Positions 1-10,535 of a DNA stretch of 64,000 nucleotides are shown piece after piece. Each line of letters starts with the position of its first letter. Position 1 is the stretch's first letter. A program made the translations under genes and the position numbers. Source of the stretch: Sparassis latifolia. Taxonomy: Eukaryota; Basidiomycota; Agaricomycetes; Polyporales; Sparassidaceae. The stretch is from positions 1,550,001 through 1,614,000 of the forward strand of contig CM031563.1 in the NCBI GenBank assembly GCA_018466975.1. Reading direction: 5' to 3'. A model generated the notes under the pieces. It did no database searches. It saw only the letters and a program-made list of their open reading frames with translations, and had not been told where the DNA came from.

Positions 1-316
1 CACGGCAGTTACGCGAGGTGTGTGATCCCGTTGCGATGGGAGACAACAAGGGAGACAAATCCGGACCGCGCTTGCCTTCCAGCTAAGTCGAAAACGATAG
101 ACGCACTTCGACGAGACTTGCTTCAAGTACGTTGCTCACGAATCATCTTTGAAACAGCGGTCTTGCGGGAAATTCAGGCCAATCAGCAGCGAGAATTTGC
201 GTCCTATTTGATGCACTCCGAACAGAAAATGATGAAGCGAGTTTCGTCGAAATGCGTCTATTCCTGGACACGACGTGGTACAGGTCTTCTCTTCAGTAAT
301 TTCGAGTTGTCTTGGG
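1..316 (+). CDS. Possible partial exon of an unidentified gene
   Basis: An open frame runs from the window edge to a good splice donor (GTAAGT at 317-322). The encoded stretch is basic and has a plausible helical segment with many Arg, Lys and Glu residues around residues 25-70. No domain is recognised. The next exon could lie near 1060, where a pyrimidine tract and acceptor (cttccag at 1051-1057) precede a short reading frame, but the join is speculative. The neighbourhood is transposon-rich, so this may be the remnant of a broken gene. Confidence 0.25.
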
Positions 317-322
317 GTAAGT

Positions 323-1059
323 AAGGGTTCAGTGATTTGCGTTTCCCTGCATTGTGTCTCGACCGTTCTAGTCTTCGTTCTTGTTGCGCTGCTCGGTTTC
401 TAAGATCTGACACGCGTTTGCCGGCTGGTGATTCTCCTTTGAGCTTTTCTGCTACGTGTCTCTCCCCGGTGGGGGGCTCTTAGGAATTTCGTACGGTGGT
501 GAGTACCTCTCTCCGTCAGCCTGTTTCATTGATGGTGGGAGTTAGGGAGGCGCGTGTCTGGTTATCGGTGAGGGTGGTAAAGATGGAATGATCGATGACG
601 ACGACGAAAATCGATGACTTGATGGTTTTCGTGAATACGTTGACTCGGAATGGTGTGTCTCCGGGGCGCGGCGCGGCAAGCCACAGGTGCTCGTCCAAGG
701 TTGAATCCAGTTTGCAGCAGTTGCAATCTATTCGCTATTTTGTGAACCTATGTCAGTATGCAGTGCACCAGATAATTACTCCGACAGGCCAGCGTTGATT
801 TGCGTTTGGATAGTCAGTCATATTTGTGCTGATCACATTGCAGGTCTGATTGGGAAGCTATTCAGTATCAATGCACTGCCCGTTTGGCGCACTGCTGTGT
901 GTTAAGCAGTTCTTAAAGAGTGCACGAATACAATTTGTCCGGGATCATGAAAAGTCATTTTGTAGGTTAGGTTTATGCTTTGCTGTTTGATCTGTGTGGT
1001 ACGGGCATCGGCATCCCTGTTTTATGCACTAACTGCATTTTCTTATATTTCTTCCAGAG
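323..1059. other. Non-coding stretch, nothing recognised
   Basis: No open frame longer than about 70 codons with plausible composition is present and no repeat was recognised. It may be an intron or the decayed flank of the partial exon at the window start. Confidence 0.4.
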
Positions 1060-1102
1060 TTACGGTGCACGAGCTGTATCAGGTCTGTTTTTGGAAGTGA
1101 AG
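1060..1102 (+). repeat. 43-base segment with a perfect inverted copy at 11149-11191
   Basis: The segment starting ttacggtgcacgagctgt matches the reverse complement of 11149-11191 over 43 bases without mismatch. Both copies read through the peptide YGARAVSGLFLEVK in the same frame and are followed by GC-rich sequence that is only loosely alike. The two copies flank the whole transposon nest in opposite orientation. They may be remnants of one gene family or of an older repeat. The left copy follows an acceptor-like cttccag. Confidence 0.75.
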
Positions 1103-1303
1103 AGTATTTGCCAGCGTGATTCTACGTCGTGACGTTCTTCCGCCGCTCTCCCCGGTGAAGCCTGGCGCTCACCGGGCTGCCCGCCGTCCCGCCCGTTCTC
1201 GATGTTGTGCGTCGGGTTGGTGTCATCGCGCCCGCCGTCTCCGACGACGGTCATGTGATGAATTTTGCCGATGAACTCTGGTTTTTGTCGCCAGCTTTAC
1301 AGC

Positions 1304-1662
1304 GCTTTGCATAATTGCGTGAAACTCGCGGATTTTTTTCCGCTATTTGGTCCGTGCAAACAAACCCATATCGAGAAGGTGGGGAGTTTGCCAGCCACCC
1401 GCGGCATTCAGGGCTCTCCTCGGCATTTGTCGTTTGGACTCCGCAACACTTTTCAGCCCAGGGCCTCTGAACAGTATCATATGTGGCCTACTCATTTTTC
1501 TTATGAGGTTTTTGCACGACAAACGGTACTTTTGTTGCGAACTCTTGAGTGGGCACGGGATCTCGTGACCGGCCTCGACCTGCCTCCTTCCGTTTATGGC
1601 TGTGTTTGCGCCAGCCAAATACTGCGATTTTTTCCCGCGAGTTTCACACAATTATGCAAAGC
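1304..1662. mobile_element. MITE-like element with 28-base terminal inverted repeats
   Basis: The left end (1304-1331, beginning gctttgcataattgcgtg) and the reverse complement of the right end (1635-1662) agree at 27 of 28 positions. Weaker inverted similarity, including a shared GTATTTGG-like block and GCAAACA, continues inward for about 35 more bases. The internal 160-codon plus-strand frame runs through both arms and is probably not a gene. No clear target-site duplication was found, so ends and superfamily are open. The right arm directly abuts an LTR fragment. Confidence 0.55.
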
Positions 1663-1719
1663 CCAAATTTCTGGAGCTCCAGAAATTGGGGAGCGCCCAA
1701 GGGCAGACAAGCCGAGGGC
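1661..1719 (+). repeat. Solo fragment of a Copia LTR
   Basis: These 59 bases are identical to 10537-10595 inside the 3' LTR of the downstream Copia element. They include the 18-base palindrome tttctggagctccagaaa. After position 1719 the sequence leaves the LTR. It is either a truncated solo LTR or an LTR of a related subfamily. Confidence 0.75.
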
Positions 1720-1741
1720 TAGTCTCGAACCTCGTGTGAGA

Positions 1742-2586
1742 GGCCTCTGAGAGGTCCCCCGTGGGAATTATTGAGTTTGAATATTGACATCGGCCCAACG
1801 GCATAACATGGTCATGTGACCGCGGCGTGATGAGTAGCGCGACGACGCGTCTGTCCTGGCAAGTAGACACCTCTTGACCTGTAACTTATCCCTCCTGGCT
1901 ATGAATGATGACCCACCAGACTCGCGGGAATGGCTGGCTACTCTCGTTCAAGAAAAATGCGGCCTGTCACATGTATGGCCCTGGCAGTTAGACCACACAC
2001 TCACCAGGCCTGCTCCTCTTCCGCAAGAATGCAGCTATTGCTTGATACACTTCTTGATGTGTATTGTGGCCGGGTGTAAAGAGCTCAACAAAAATGTATA
2101 TATGGGAGATAAGGGGTAGAATGTGCTAATAATGCGCCACGAGAACTAGCAGCATATGGAGCTGCGGTGCGAGGAGAGGACCGAATACATCTCGCGGCTG
2201 GTCCTCGGTGTCCTGTTCATTCGTGGTCAGTCTGCAGACACTCGAAAATTGTATAGCCGCATCATGTGTATCTTACCGGTTCACTTTGTATATCTGTCGA
2301 CAACTCGTTGTTGCGCGTGTCGTTCGTAACATTTTCGCCGTGTTCAAGTGGTTGGCTCACCGTCGGGGCTTCAGGATGCTCCTCAGTGGTTTCGGTGTCT
2401 GTTACTGTACTTTGTCGAACAGACGAGGGTTGCATAATCGTGGATATATGAATAAAAGTATGTATATGGATGTCGTGGGCACGCTCAGATACGCGACGTG
2501 TCTCGCTTGCCCTGAAAGTTCTGTGTGCGTTTTTGCCGTCGGCATGTTCAAACTCCGCAGTTCCCACGGGGGACCTCTCAGAAGCC
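1742..2586. repeat. Inverted-repeat-bounded segment
   Basis: Positions 1742-1767 (ggcctctgagaggtccccc and on) and the reverse complement of 2561-2586 agree at 25 of 26 bases, and looser inverted similarity extends on both sides, including a shared GAGTTTGAA block. The enclosed 845 bases have no convincing gene. This could be a non-autonomous DNA element, or two LTR-derived pieces in opposite orientation. The right side lies 54 bases from the left end of the pogo-like element. Confidence 0.45.
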
Positions 2587-2640
2587 CGTCATACAAGGAT
2601 CCAGCCTCTATATAGAGGAACGACTCTTTCTTCCTATATA

Positions 2641-2665
2641 CTATCGTTACCCCAGTTCTGCAATC
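2641..2665 (+). repeat. Left terminal inverted repeat of pogo-like element
   Basis: The sequence ctatcgttaccccagttctg plus five more bases is the exact reverse complement of 5980-6004. A degenerate sub-repeat of the TIR (ttctgcaat) recurs just inside the right end at about 5962-5970, a typical sub-terminal transposase site arrangement. Confidence 0.95.
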
Positions 2666-2977
2666 ACGATTGCAACTCTAGCACCATTCCTTCAAACCAA
2701 GCCCGATTTGCTTGAATTTTTTTTTAAATGAAAGCGCAACATATAAACTACCTCCTCCGCAATGCTCAAATTTTTCGGTGATGTTGTGTGATGCTGAGAG
2801 CGAACGCGGCGAGAGGTGTCGTTTGCCTGCCAGATTGCATTATCGGTCACACAATGTCACACATTGCCGTGGTGCCGCTTCCTTTTTCGTTCAAACTCCA
2901 CTCACGCTCACCGGTTCTGCAATTGCAGCTCAAGCTTGTGCCGCAGACGGAAAACAATAAATGTATTTGATTTAAAG

Positions 2978-5468
2978 CTAGCTCTGAGTATATGGAGGTC
3001 CATATGGTACATGAGAGAAGGAATACTGAGGGTATGTAAGAGCTGGTACAGGAGTGTGCGACTCTTCATGAGCTGTTGTTGACACAGGCTGCTCGCACAC
3101 TGTAAAAGAGGACTGAGGTATATACGGCATACCGTATGGTGTGCCATATGGTGCCGGCCACTGTGCTGAGCCTGCATATGGTAGTGGATTGTACTGCCAC
3201 GGTGCAGGAGTTGAGAGTGCATTGGTAAGAGGCTCCGCAAACTGTCGTTGACTAGGACCCGGCTCTGCATTGTCGTTGTCGTTCCGTGTGTTTTCCTGAG
3301 TAAGGACAGCTGCACGCCGCTTCGAACCATGTGTTGCGAATATTTCGGCAAACTGATTGTTGTTACGAAGCACCGAGTTCTCGTCCCTGTCAAAGTAGGC
3401 CTTAATGCGGGCAATAAGCTGGTCTTTCTTACCGTCCTCTGGTAGCTCCAAGCTCCAGGCAATGTCACGAAGAACAGGGAGCTTCTGGCAGCTCAAGGCA
3501 CCCACGAATTTCATACCTGTACGGCCGTTCTGCTGATGACGAGCACGCACCTCGACTCGTGCATCCTCCTGCTTTTGTCGGGTCTCTTGTGTCTTCTTGG
3601 CTTTCTCGTCACGTGCTAACTTCTGTTGCAAAGCCTCCTCACGCGCTTCATCAGACATAGTCACGCGGCCGCCGATATGCACAATGCGACCGTTGTGCTT
3701 CTTGGACGTCTTTGTGTTCAGCCTGGCTTGAAGCAACTTGATATGATTACCAGCCAAGATTGCGTGTGAAACAGCTGTGTCGCGCTGTTCTCGAGCCTTA
3801 TTTCGTTGTCTTCTGAGCTTTGCGAGCTTTTCTCGAATCTCCGAATCATAGCCCGTGTCTGAGAAGTCAGAATCTGAGCTGTCATCATTGTATTGGGGTG
3901 GAGGGCCTAGATCAGGCAATTGTGTTGACGGAGCGGCCGATGCATCTGCAATCAAGCTGGGAGACGGGAGTCTGGCGATGGCGGAGGATGTCGTGGTTGC
4001 CGATGGCATACCTGCTGGCAAATCCGGGTAGTCTTCTTCTTCGTCACTGCCCAAGCAAGATTCAGGTGCATCGGGCACATCATAAGGTGAGTCGCAAGTG
4101 GTAGACAATGGTGCACTAGCAGTGGATGATGATGCACCAGGAGTAGACAGTGATGTACTGGCAATTGGAAATCCATCTGGGAGATGTACTTGAGTTGAAG
4201 TGGAGACACTTGGAGCGAAGTCGGTTGCCGTGAAGATGGATGGATTGCACTGTACCTTCGAACCTTCAGGATTTGAATCAATCCCAGATTTTTGCCATGC
4301 CTGTTTGATTGTTTCGACCTTGAAAGCTTCTTGCCGTGCAGCTAAATATAACCCCACCACATCCTTTGCTCGCACGGGTATTCCAGTGGACTCAAGGAAT
4401 GAATCACACTTACGATTCCATGCTCTCTTCAGTGGTCCAAATGCCCCCACATCACAGGGCTGAAGTCGATGAGTCGTATGAGATGGCAGACAATAAAGAA
4501 CAATGTTCTCCTTCTCCGCAATAGTAATCATCTCATATGTAACATGAGATCCATGACCATCAAACATCAGAAGCACTGGCTTCGAAGAATCACTATGAGC
4601 TTTGGCGGCAGGGATAAATGCTCTCTGGAACCACTCCTGGGACACGTGGTCATCTGTCCAGCCATTATCGGTGGTAGCAAGGCTGCAGAAACATGAGTAT
4701 TGGCAGCACAAGAGCAAATCTGACTTACAAAATCCCGTCCTCCTCGGAAATCCACTCTTCACACATCTTGACACCTGCGAAGACAAAACCAGGCTTCACA
4801 GTAGATGAGCCATCAGCGCAGACAGTTTCGAGAACAGTCACAAGCTCCAGGTCATTGCTCTTCAGTTTGTAGTGGCTCTGGTTCTCTGAGGCAAAGAAGA
4901 ACTGCTCACGCGATCCCTTCCGACCCCCACCAAGCTGGATCCCAATCTCGTCAAAGTTAAACATGTTGCACGGAGGAATGTCGTAGAGGTCGATAGTCTT
5001 CTGGAGCTCTTCGAAGTGGTGGTTGACAGTAGTATAGTTAAACGCACTAGCCCGCTTCGGATCCAAACCAGCTGGTCGCCCCATAGTGCAGTCGGGATTC
5101 CGCATTAGGAACCGTTCAATCCACTTGGGATTCGGGTCCTTTCCACACAGAGCCTTGACCTTCGGAGAGATCGTCTCTCTCGTCACCGGCTGACCAGTGA
5201 ATCCCAGCCACTTCGTCCATGCTACAAGAGTGCGCTCCTGTGCATGGTTGAGAAGTTGCTTGGCTTGATGGGCCTCGCATTGCGGTCGTGTCTTAGTGTT
5301 GAGCCGTCGCCAGATCGTGGTGTACTGAGAGCCAATACCGAGCGCGCAAGCAGCAATCTTGGGTGTAGCATAGGTGCCGTTCTTGACGCCATCGACAGCC
5401 TGTTGAATTTTTGCTTCCCGGTTTTGAATGGTGAGGCCCTTCTTGCGGAGAACAGCAGCCCGAGGCAT
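2978..5468 (-). CDS. Pogo-type DDE transposase with C-terminal SAP-like domain
   Basis: The transposase is encoded by two exons (5468-4729 and 4682-2978) joined over a 46-base intron with GTAAGT and CTGCAG ends. The join restores one frame of 814 residues. The N-terminal quarter has a helix-turn-helix region and a CENP-B-like second DNA-binding part (near KWIERFLMRNPDC). The catalytic DDE_1-type domain follows, with the three acidic motifs visible as FNFDEIGIQ, LLMFDGHGSHV and LQPCDVGAFGPLKRAW. The catalytic residues are expected to be Asp, Asp and Asp, as in pogo and Fot1. The second half is Ser/Thr/Pro rich, then a charged coiled-coil-like segment, then a SAP-like stretch (LPVLRDIAWSLELPEDGKKD). 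The start was set at MPRAAVLRKK because the longer frame lacks transposase similarity. All motifs are intact, so it may be active. Family assignment is from motifs only. Confidence 0.9.
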
Positions 5469-5979
5469 ATTGCAAGTTAGATATTGTGTAAAGTAGACCA
5501 GATGTAAGGTGTGATAGCTGACAGCCAAAGGAGAGTGTTGCAGAAAAGAGCGTGCCGCGCGCAGGTCAAACAGACTTGAACACGGACGCAAAGTGCAATT
5601 GCCACCCGCGCGTGAATTGCCGAGCGGAGTTTCAACCTGCAAATCCTAGTGTCACACCAGTCTTGCAATCGGCGTTCGGTGGGTTCTAGCACATAGAACA
5701 TTGCATCTCCTACCTATTCTTTATGCCGGTTGAGAAGATTTAGTGACCTGCTACTACTGTGTGAAATTTTTCCGTGAAACTTTGGGTAGGAAACCAGCCA
5801 GGAAAGCAGACTAGCTCTGCAAAGCAGTAATTCTCACTTTTGTAACACATTCCCTTCGTACATGGTACTTCAAAATTTATATCCAAGGCATACAGGATGA
5901 TGTGAGTTCAGTACATATTTTTTCGTGATTTGTGCTACAGTGGAATGAGGTGGAATCGCAAAATTGCAGAACTAGACCC

Positions 5980-6004
5980 GATTGCAGAACTGGGGTAACG
6001 ATAG
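5980..6004 (-). repeat. Right terminal inverted repeat of pogo-like element
   Basis: This is the exact inverted copy of 2641-2665 and is followed by the TA duplication. A second partial copy (attgcagaact) lies directly inside it. Confidence 0.95.
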
Positions 6005-6028
6005 TACTAGAGGCTGGTTAACGAGCCT

Positions 6029-6204
6029 AGCCGAGGGCATGATTACAAAGAAAGACAAAGAAGGAAATTTGCTTATATAAAGTGGAGCGTCTAGAACTGT
6101 ATATATACAGAAATCTATTTTAGGACGCGTAATCACGTGCCCCGACGCATCTTGACCCGCCATCACTACCTTCCTATTTGGGAACTAAGGCGCGATTTAT
6201 AACA
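6029..6204 (+). repeat. Truncated 5' LTR of Copia element
   Basis: These 176 bases align without gaps to 10586-10761 with two substitutions (cacgtg versus cacgcg near 6137, and gatttat versus gatttct near 6200). The TATA-like tatataaag and the transcript-start region are retained. The missing first 63 bases are replaced by unrelated sequence next to the pogo insertion. Confidence 0.9.
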
Positions 6205-6222
6205 GGTTATGAGCCTCGGCTC
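6205..6222 (+). other. Candidate primer-binding site
   Basis: The 18 bases directly after the 5' LTR (ggttatgagcctcggctc) sit where a Copia element pairs with the 3' end or an internal part of a host tRNA. The matching tRNA could not be identified by eye. Confidence 0.35.
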
Positions 6223-6303
6223 TAGCCAATAAATACTCGGATAACAATAGCCCCTATTGTGGCTACAAAAATTGTTACCCCCTTGCTAGTACGAGAACAA
6301 ATA

Positions 6304-6890
6304 ATGTCGACCAGTGCTGATAATACGAGCAATAGCAATGCTTACCGGATCCCGCTCCTGAAGGAAGACAATTGGCTCCCGTAAAAGCGCCGCGTCGAGG
6401 CCATCCTTAATGATAAGGGTCTCCAGGAGTATGTGACCGGAAAGACACCGAAGCCGCAGCCGAGTAATGACCCGGCCAATAGGGCAGCGAGAGAGGCGGA
6501 GATTAGCGCCTGGGGAGAGAAGGACCTCAAGGCCCAGAACGTAATTGTGCTATGGCTCAGATGGTGCACATCGCTGGAGCCGAGACGGCACCGGCCATGT
6601 GGGAGCAGCTCCGCACAGTCAAGGAACAGCGTGGACAGCATGGAATTCTCGCGCTGTGCCGGCGTTTTTACCGGATGCAAGCCAAGGAAGAAGACAATAT
6701 CTCCAATCATATCACACAGTTGCGACAGATCCAGGAACAACTCCACCTAATGGGGAAGGTTGTTTCTGACAAGGATTTCCAGCTCATCCTGGCCACTTCA
6801 TTACCGGAGAGCTGGGATTCTTTCCTCAGCTCTTACTTTGGCGCGAAGGCACTGACAACGTGCGCCCTCAGCTTACATCACAAGAATTGA
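6304..6890 (+). pseudogene. Copia gag region, broken
   Basis: The frame opens at the ATG at 6304 and meets a TAA at about 6382. It then resumes in phase to about 6545, where the reading shifts to the frame of 6552-6890. Another shift near 6848 leads to the next segment. The recognisable gag-like part (UBN2 type, with the segment MWEQLRTVKEQRGQ) lies in 6552-6850. Start and order fit a Copia gag, but no functional product can be made from this copy. Confidence 0.85.
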
Positions 6891-8854
6891 TTGCCATCAT
6901 TCTTGATGAAAATAGGCGAAGGCACGAGCGTGGTGAGCGCGGTCAATCCTTGGACCAAGCCATGGTTGCCAAAGGAAAGAAGCGCCCCTTCAGGGAATAC
7001 AAAAAATGTTCAATCTGCGGAAAGCCGGGACATCTTGGTAACGAGTGTCGGCACCGCGACAAGGTCAAATGTATGAATTGCGGAAAATTCGGGCATAAGG
7101 CCACGGATTGTTGGGCTAAAGGCGGCAAAGCCGGACAGGGCCCGCCGATGAAACGGCAAAAGATGGAACGTGCTTACGAAGCACGAGAGGTCAAATCGAA
7201 AGAGGATGAGGCAAAAATAGCCTACGATAATGATAGCGACACTGTATCTCTCGGATCTGATGGCGAAATTGCTTCTTTCTATGAGTGGTTTGCCGACTCC
7301 GGGACAACTTCGCACATTACAAATCGTCGTGAAGTCTTCGCGACCTATCAGGCGCTCGAAGATCACGCGATCACGGGCATTGGACCACAACCAACACAGG
7401 CATTGGGCCGCGGTACGGTCGATGTCGAAAGTGAAGTAGGAGACCGGAAAGTGAAATTCCGTCTCCACGGTGTACTGTATGCACCGACAGCACCCAATAG
7501 CCTCCTCTGCATCACGGGTTTGGATGATGCGGGAGGAAGAGTACTTATGGGTAATAGTCGCGCAATACTAATAGATAAAAATAAACACACTCTTGCTATA
7601 GGCAAGAAAAATGGACGACTATATTCATTGAAATTGCGTCCAATAGTTCCGCAACCTGCGCGAACCTATACTGCTAAGGAATACGGCCCGCATACCTGGG
7701 AAGAGTGGCACAAGATCTATGGCCATATTGGGGAACCAGCGCTTATGTGATTATATCGCGAAGGGCTTGTAGATGGCCTAGAAATCTCGCCAAGCCCAGA
7801 TGAAATTAATTGCGAGGCGTGCATCCAAGCAAAGGCGATGTGGAAGCCATTTCCCAAAGAGACGGATGAATGCAGCAAGGTACCCGGAGAATTAACACAC
7901 ACGGATGTGTGGGGACCTGCGCAGACAGCCGCTCTACAAGGCTGGAAATATTTTATTACATTTACCGACGATTACAGTTGTCGAAGTACAGTACTATTTA
8001 TGAGGCATAAAGATGAAGTAACTGAAAAGGTAAAGAATTATATTACCTATATCGAGCGCAAGTTTGGAAATAAACCCTTGCGACTCAGGCTCGACAACGG
8101 TCGAGAATATATGAACACCGAATTAATTAACTGGTGTCAAATGAAAGGGATCAAGATGGGTCCGACTGCGCCGTACTCACCATCCCAGAACGGAGTCTCT
8201 GAGAGATTGAATCGCACACTGCTTGGACTAGCGCGCGCGATGATCTATGCGAGAGATCTACCTCGTTATCTTTGGGCTGAAGTGATTGCTCACGCAGTCT
8301 ATATTAAAAATAGATCACCTACCCAGGCGTTAAATGGGGCAACTCCCGAAGAAAAATGGAATGGGACGAAACCAAATATCTCGTACCTACAAGAATTCGG
8401 TTCCCCCGTATGGGTCCTCACGGAGGACGCAACACTATCAAAGCTAGCGCCCCGTGCCAACAAGTATATCTTTGTTGGATACATGGACGGACCCAAAGCC
8501 ATCAAATATTATGATGTGCACACGCGCCAGATTAAAATCTCGCGTAATTTCCAATTTTCTTCGAATTCCCATGACCATTTGCCCAGCAACACGCCTCACG
8601 TGCCACAAGAGCAAATAGGATCCGACGTACCTATCCTCACAGCACAGCGTGAGGGGGAGCAAAATATATTTCTGGGCACTTTACCTAGCAATGTGTCAGA
8701 CGTGCCGCATGCGGAAAGGAGACCCGAAGTCCCAAACCTCAGCGAAAGCGCAGACAGGATGATGATCCTGATCAACGCGAGGAAAGCGGGACGGACACAC
8801 CAAGCCAGCCCAGACGAACCAGAAGAAAGACAGTTCGGCATGATTACCATCTAA
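6860..8854 (+). pseudogene. Copia nucleocapsid, protease and integrase, broken
   Basis: Two CCHC zinc knuckles (CSICGKPGHLGNEC and CMNCGKFGHKATDC) are followed by the aspartic protease motif WFADSGTTSHIT, then a GAG-pre-integrase segment and an rve integrase core. The integrase shows HTDVWGP, the DNGREY aspartate, and QNGVSERLNRT with its glutamate. An in-frame TGA at about 7748 interrupts the protein between protease and integrase. The frame ends at a TAA at 8852-8854 where a shift leads into the reverse transcriptase. Confidence 0.9.
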
Positions 8855-10535
8855 TGCACGACCCAGAGGCAGACGAAGATCTGGATAATGCTCCAGATAA
8901 ATCAAATGCTGAATTAGTCTATATTGCGATGAGCGCCCACGGAAATGCGGACGCGGACGAGCCAAAGACGCTCAGTGATGCCAAGAGATCACTCGAGTGG
9001 CCCAAATGGGAACAGGCAGTCCAGATGGAACTCAATCAACTACAGGGTATGGAGACTTGGGAGTTAGTGGAACCTCCCAAAGATCGAAAACTCGTAGGAA
9101 ATAAATGGGTTCTAGTCAAGAAAACAAACAAAGAGGGTGAAATAATTAAATACAAAGCCCGCCTGGTTGCGAAGGGATATTCTCAAATCCCAGGCATGGA
9201 CTATACCGAGACGTTCGCGCCCGTAGTCCGCCTCGAAACCATTCGAGCTATCCTCGGGCTAGCCGCAATCTTAGATTGGGAGATCGGACAGATGGACGTG
9301 AAAGGCGCCTATCTTAACGGAACTCTCAAAGAAGAAGTGTACATGCGGCAACCCGAAGGATACAGCGATGGAACATATCGCGTATGTAAATTAAAGAAAA
9401 CCCTCTACGGGCTAAAGCAGTCTGGCCGAGAATGGAATATCGCAAGTTACTAGACGTGGGATTCAAGCGCCTATTCTCGGATCCATGTGCGTACATTCGG
9501 ATCAAAGGTGATAAGATAGAAATCGTCACTGTTTGGGTAGACGACCTATTAATATTCACCAATGATTGCGCACTAATGGACTAATTGAAGAGCGAACTCC
9601 GAAATATGTTCGAAGTTACCGACCTTGGCGAACCCCAGAAAATTGTGGGGATAGAAATTGAGAGAGACCGTTCAAAGCGGACAATCAAAATCTCTCAAAC
9701 AAAATATATTGAGTCTATCCTACACAAGAATGGGCTTACGAACGCCAACACGGTCGGGATGCCTCTTGATCCAAATACAGTGCTTGAAAAAGAAGAACCC
9801 GAAACTGATGATGAATGCGACCGAGACAACGGATATGCATCGCTCGTCGGATCACTGATGTACGCGGCAATTGCCACGAGACCAGACATTGCTCACGCCG
9901 TGCAACGGCTTAGCTCATTTACTGCCAATCCCGGAATGGCTCATTGGACTGCTGCTAAACGCATCCTCCGCTCTCTATCCGGAACGCGAGAACTTGGAAT
10001 AATCTATGGGCCAATTGCAGATGTCAAGCCCGAAGATCAATCCATATTTGTGGGCTACTCAGATGCAGACTATGCGAACGATATCCGAGATCGCAAATCA
10101 ATCTCGGGATATTTATTCAAATTAGGAAATGGCACGATCACGTGGAGCTCAAAGAAGCAAACCACGGTCGTGTCATCCACCACGGAAGCCGAATACATGG
10201 CATCCGCTGAAGCGGCAAAAGAAGCCGTGTGGCTCCGAACACTATTCAAAGAAATAGGTTTCGAGCAACAAGATCCTACGATTTTATTCGAGGATAATAC
10301 GGCGGTGATCTCAATCGCACGTGATCCCCAATTCCATGCGAAATCAAAACATTTTGATGTAAAGCATCATTATGTGCGCGAGAAATTGAGGGATAAATAT
10401 ATTGATATCCATTACTGTCCCACGGAGGACATGATAGCGGATATCCTAACAAAGTCACTCCCTAAGCCGAGGCACGAGAAGCTCACAAAGAAGCTCGGAA
10501 TGCCCATCGGCTTGAGGGGGAGTGTTGGAAAGTAG
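8854..10535 (+). pseudogene. Copia reverse transcriptase and RNase H, broken
   Basis: The RVT_2 domain starts at WPKWEQAVQMELNQL and contains KARLVAKGYSQ, ETFAPVVRLETIRA, QMDVKGAYLNG and the catalytic WVDDLLIF (about 9536-9560). A shift near 9434 and a TAA near 9582 break it. The following 9585-10535 part holds the RNase H domain with GYSDADYAND, STTEAEYMA, FEDNTAVISIA and HFDVKHHYVRE. The last stop is 10 bases past the start of the 3' LTR, a normal Copia layout. Confidence 0.92.
10514..10522 (+). other. Polypurine tract
   Basis: The purine run gagggggag directly precedes the TGTTGG start of the 3' LTR and would prime plus-strand DNA synthesis in a functional element. Confidence 0.8.

Larger units (their letters stand above)
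2641..6004 (-). mobile_element. Intact-looking pogo/Tc1-mariner-type DNA transposon
   Basis: The element is 3364 bases long, bounded by perfect 25-base terminal inverted repeats (2641-2665 and 5980-6004) and flanked on both sides by the dinucleotide TA (2639-2640 and 6005-6006), the target duplication expected of Tc1-mariner elements. It carries one two-exon transposase gene on the minus strand with no frame damage. Perfect ends and an open gene suggest a recent arrival. It landed next to the truncated 5' LTR of the Copia element. Confidence 0.92.

Noticed and set aside
1265..1750. 161-codon plus-strand frame
   Set aside because: It runs through both arms of the MITE-like element and into the LTR fragment, so it is a chance frame in repeats.
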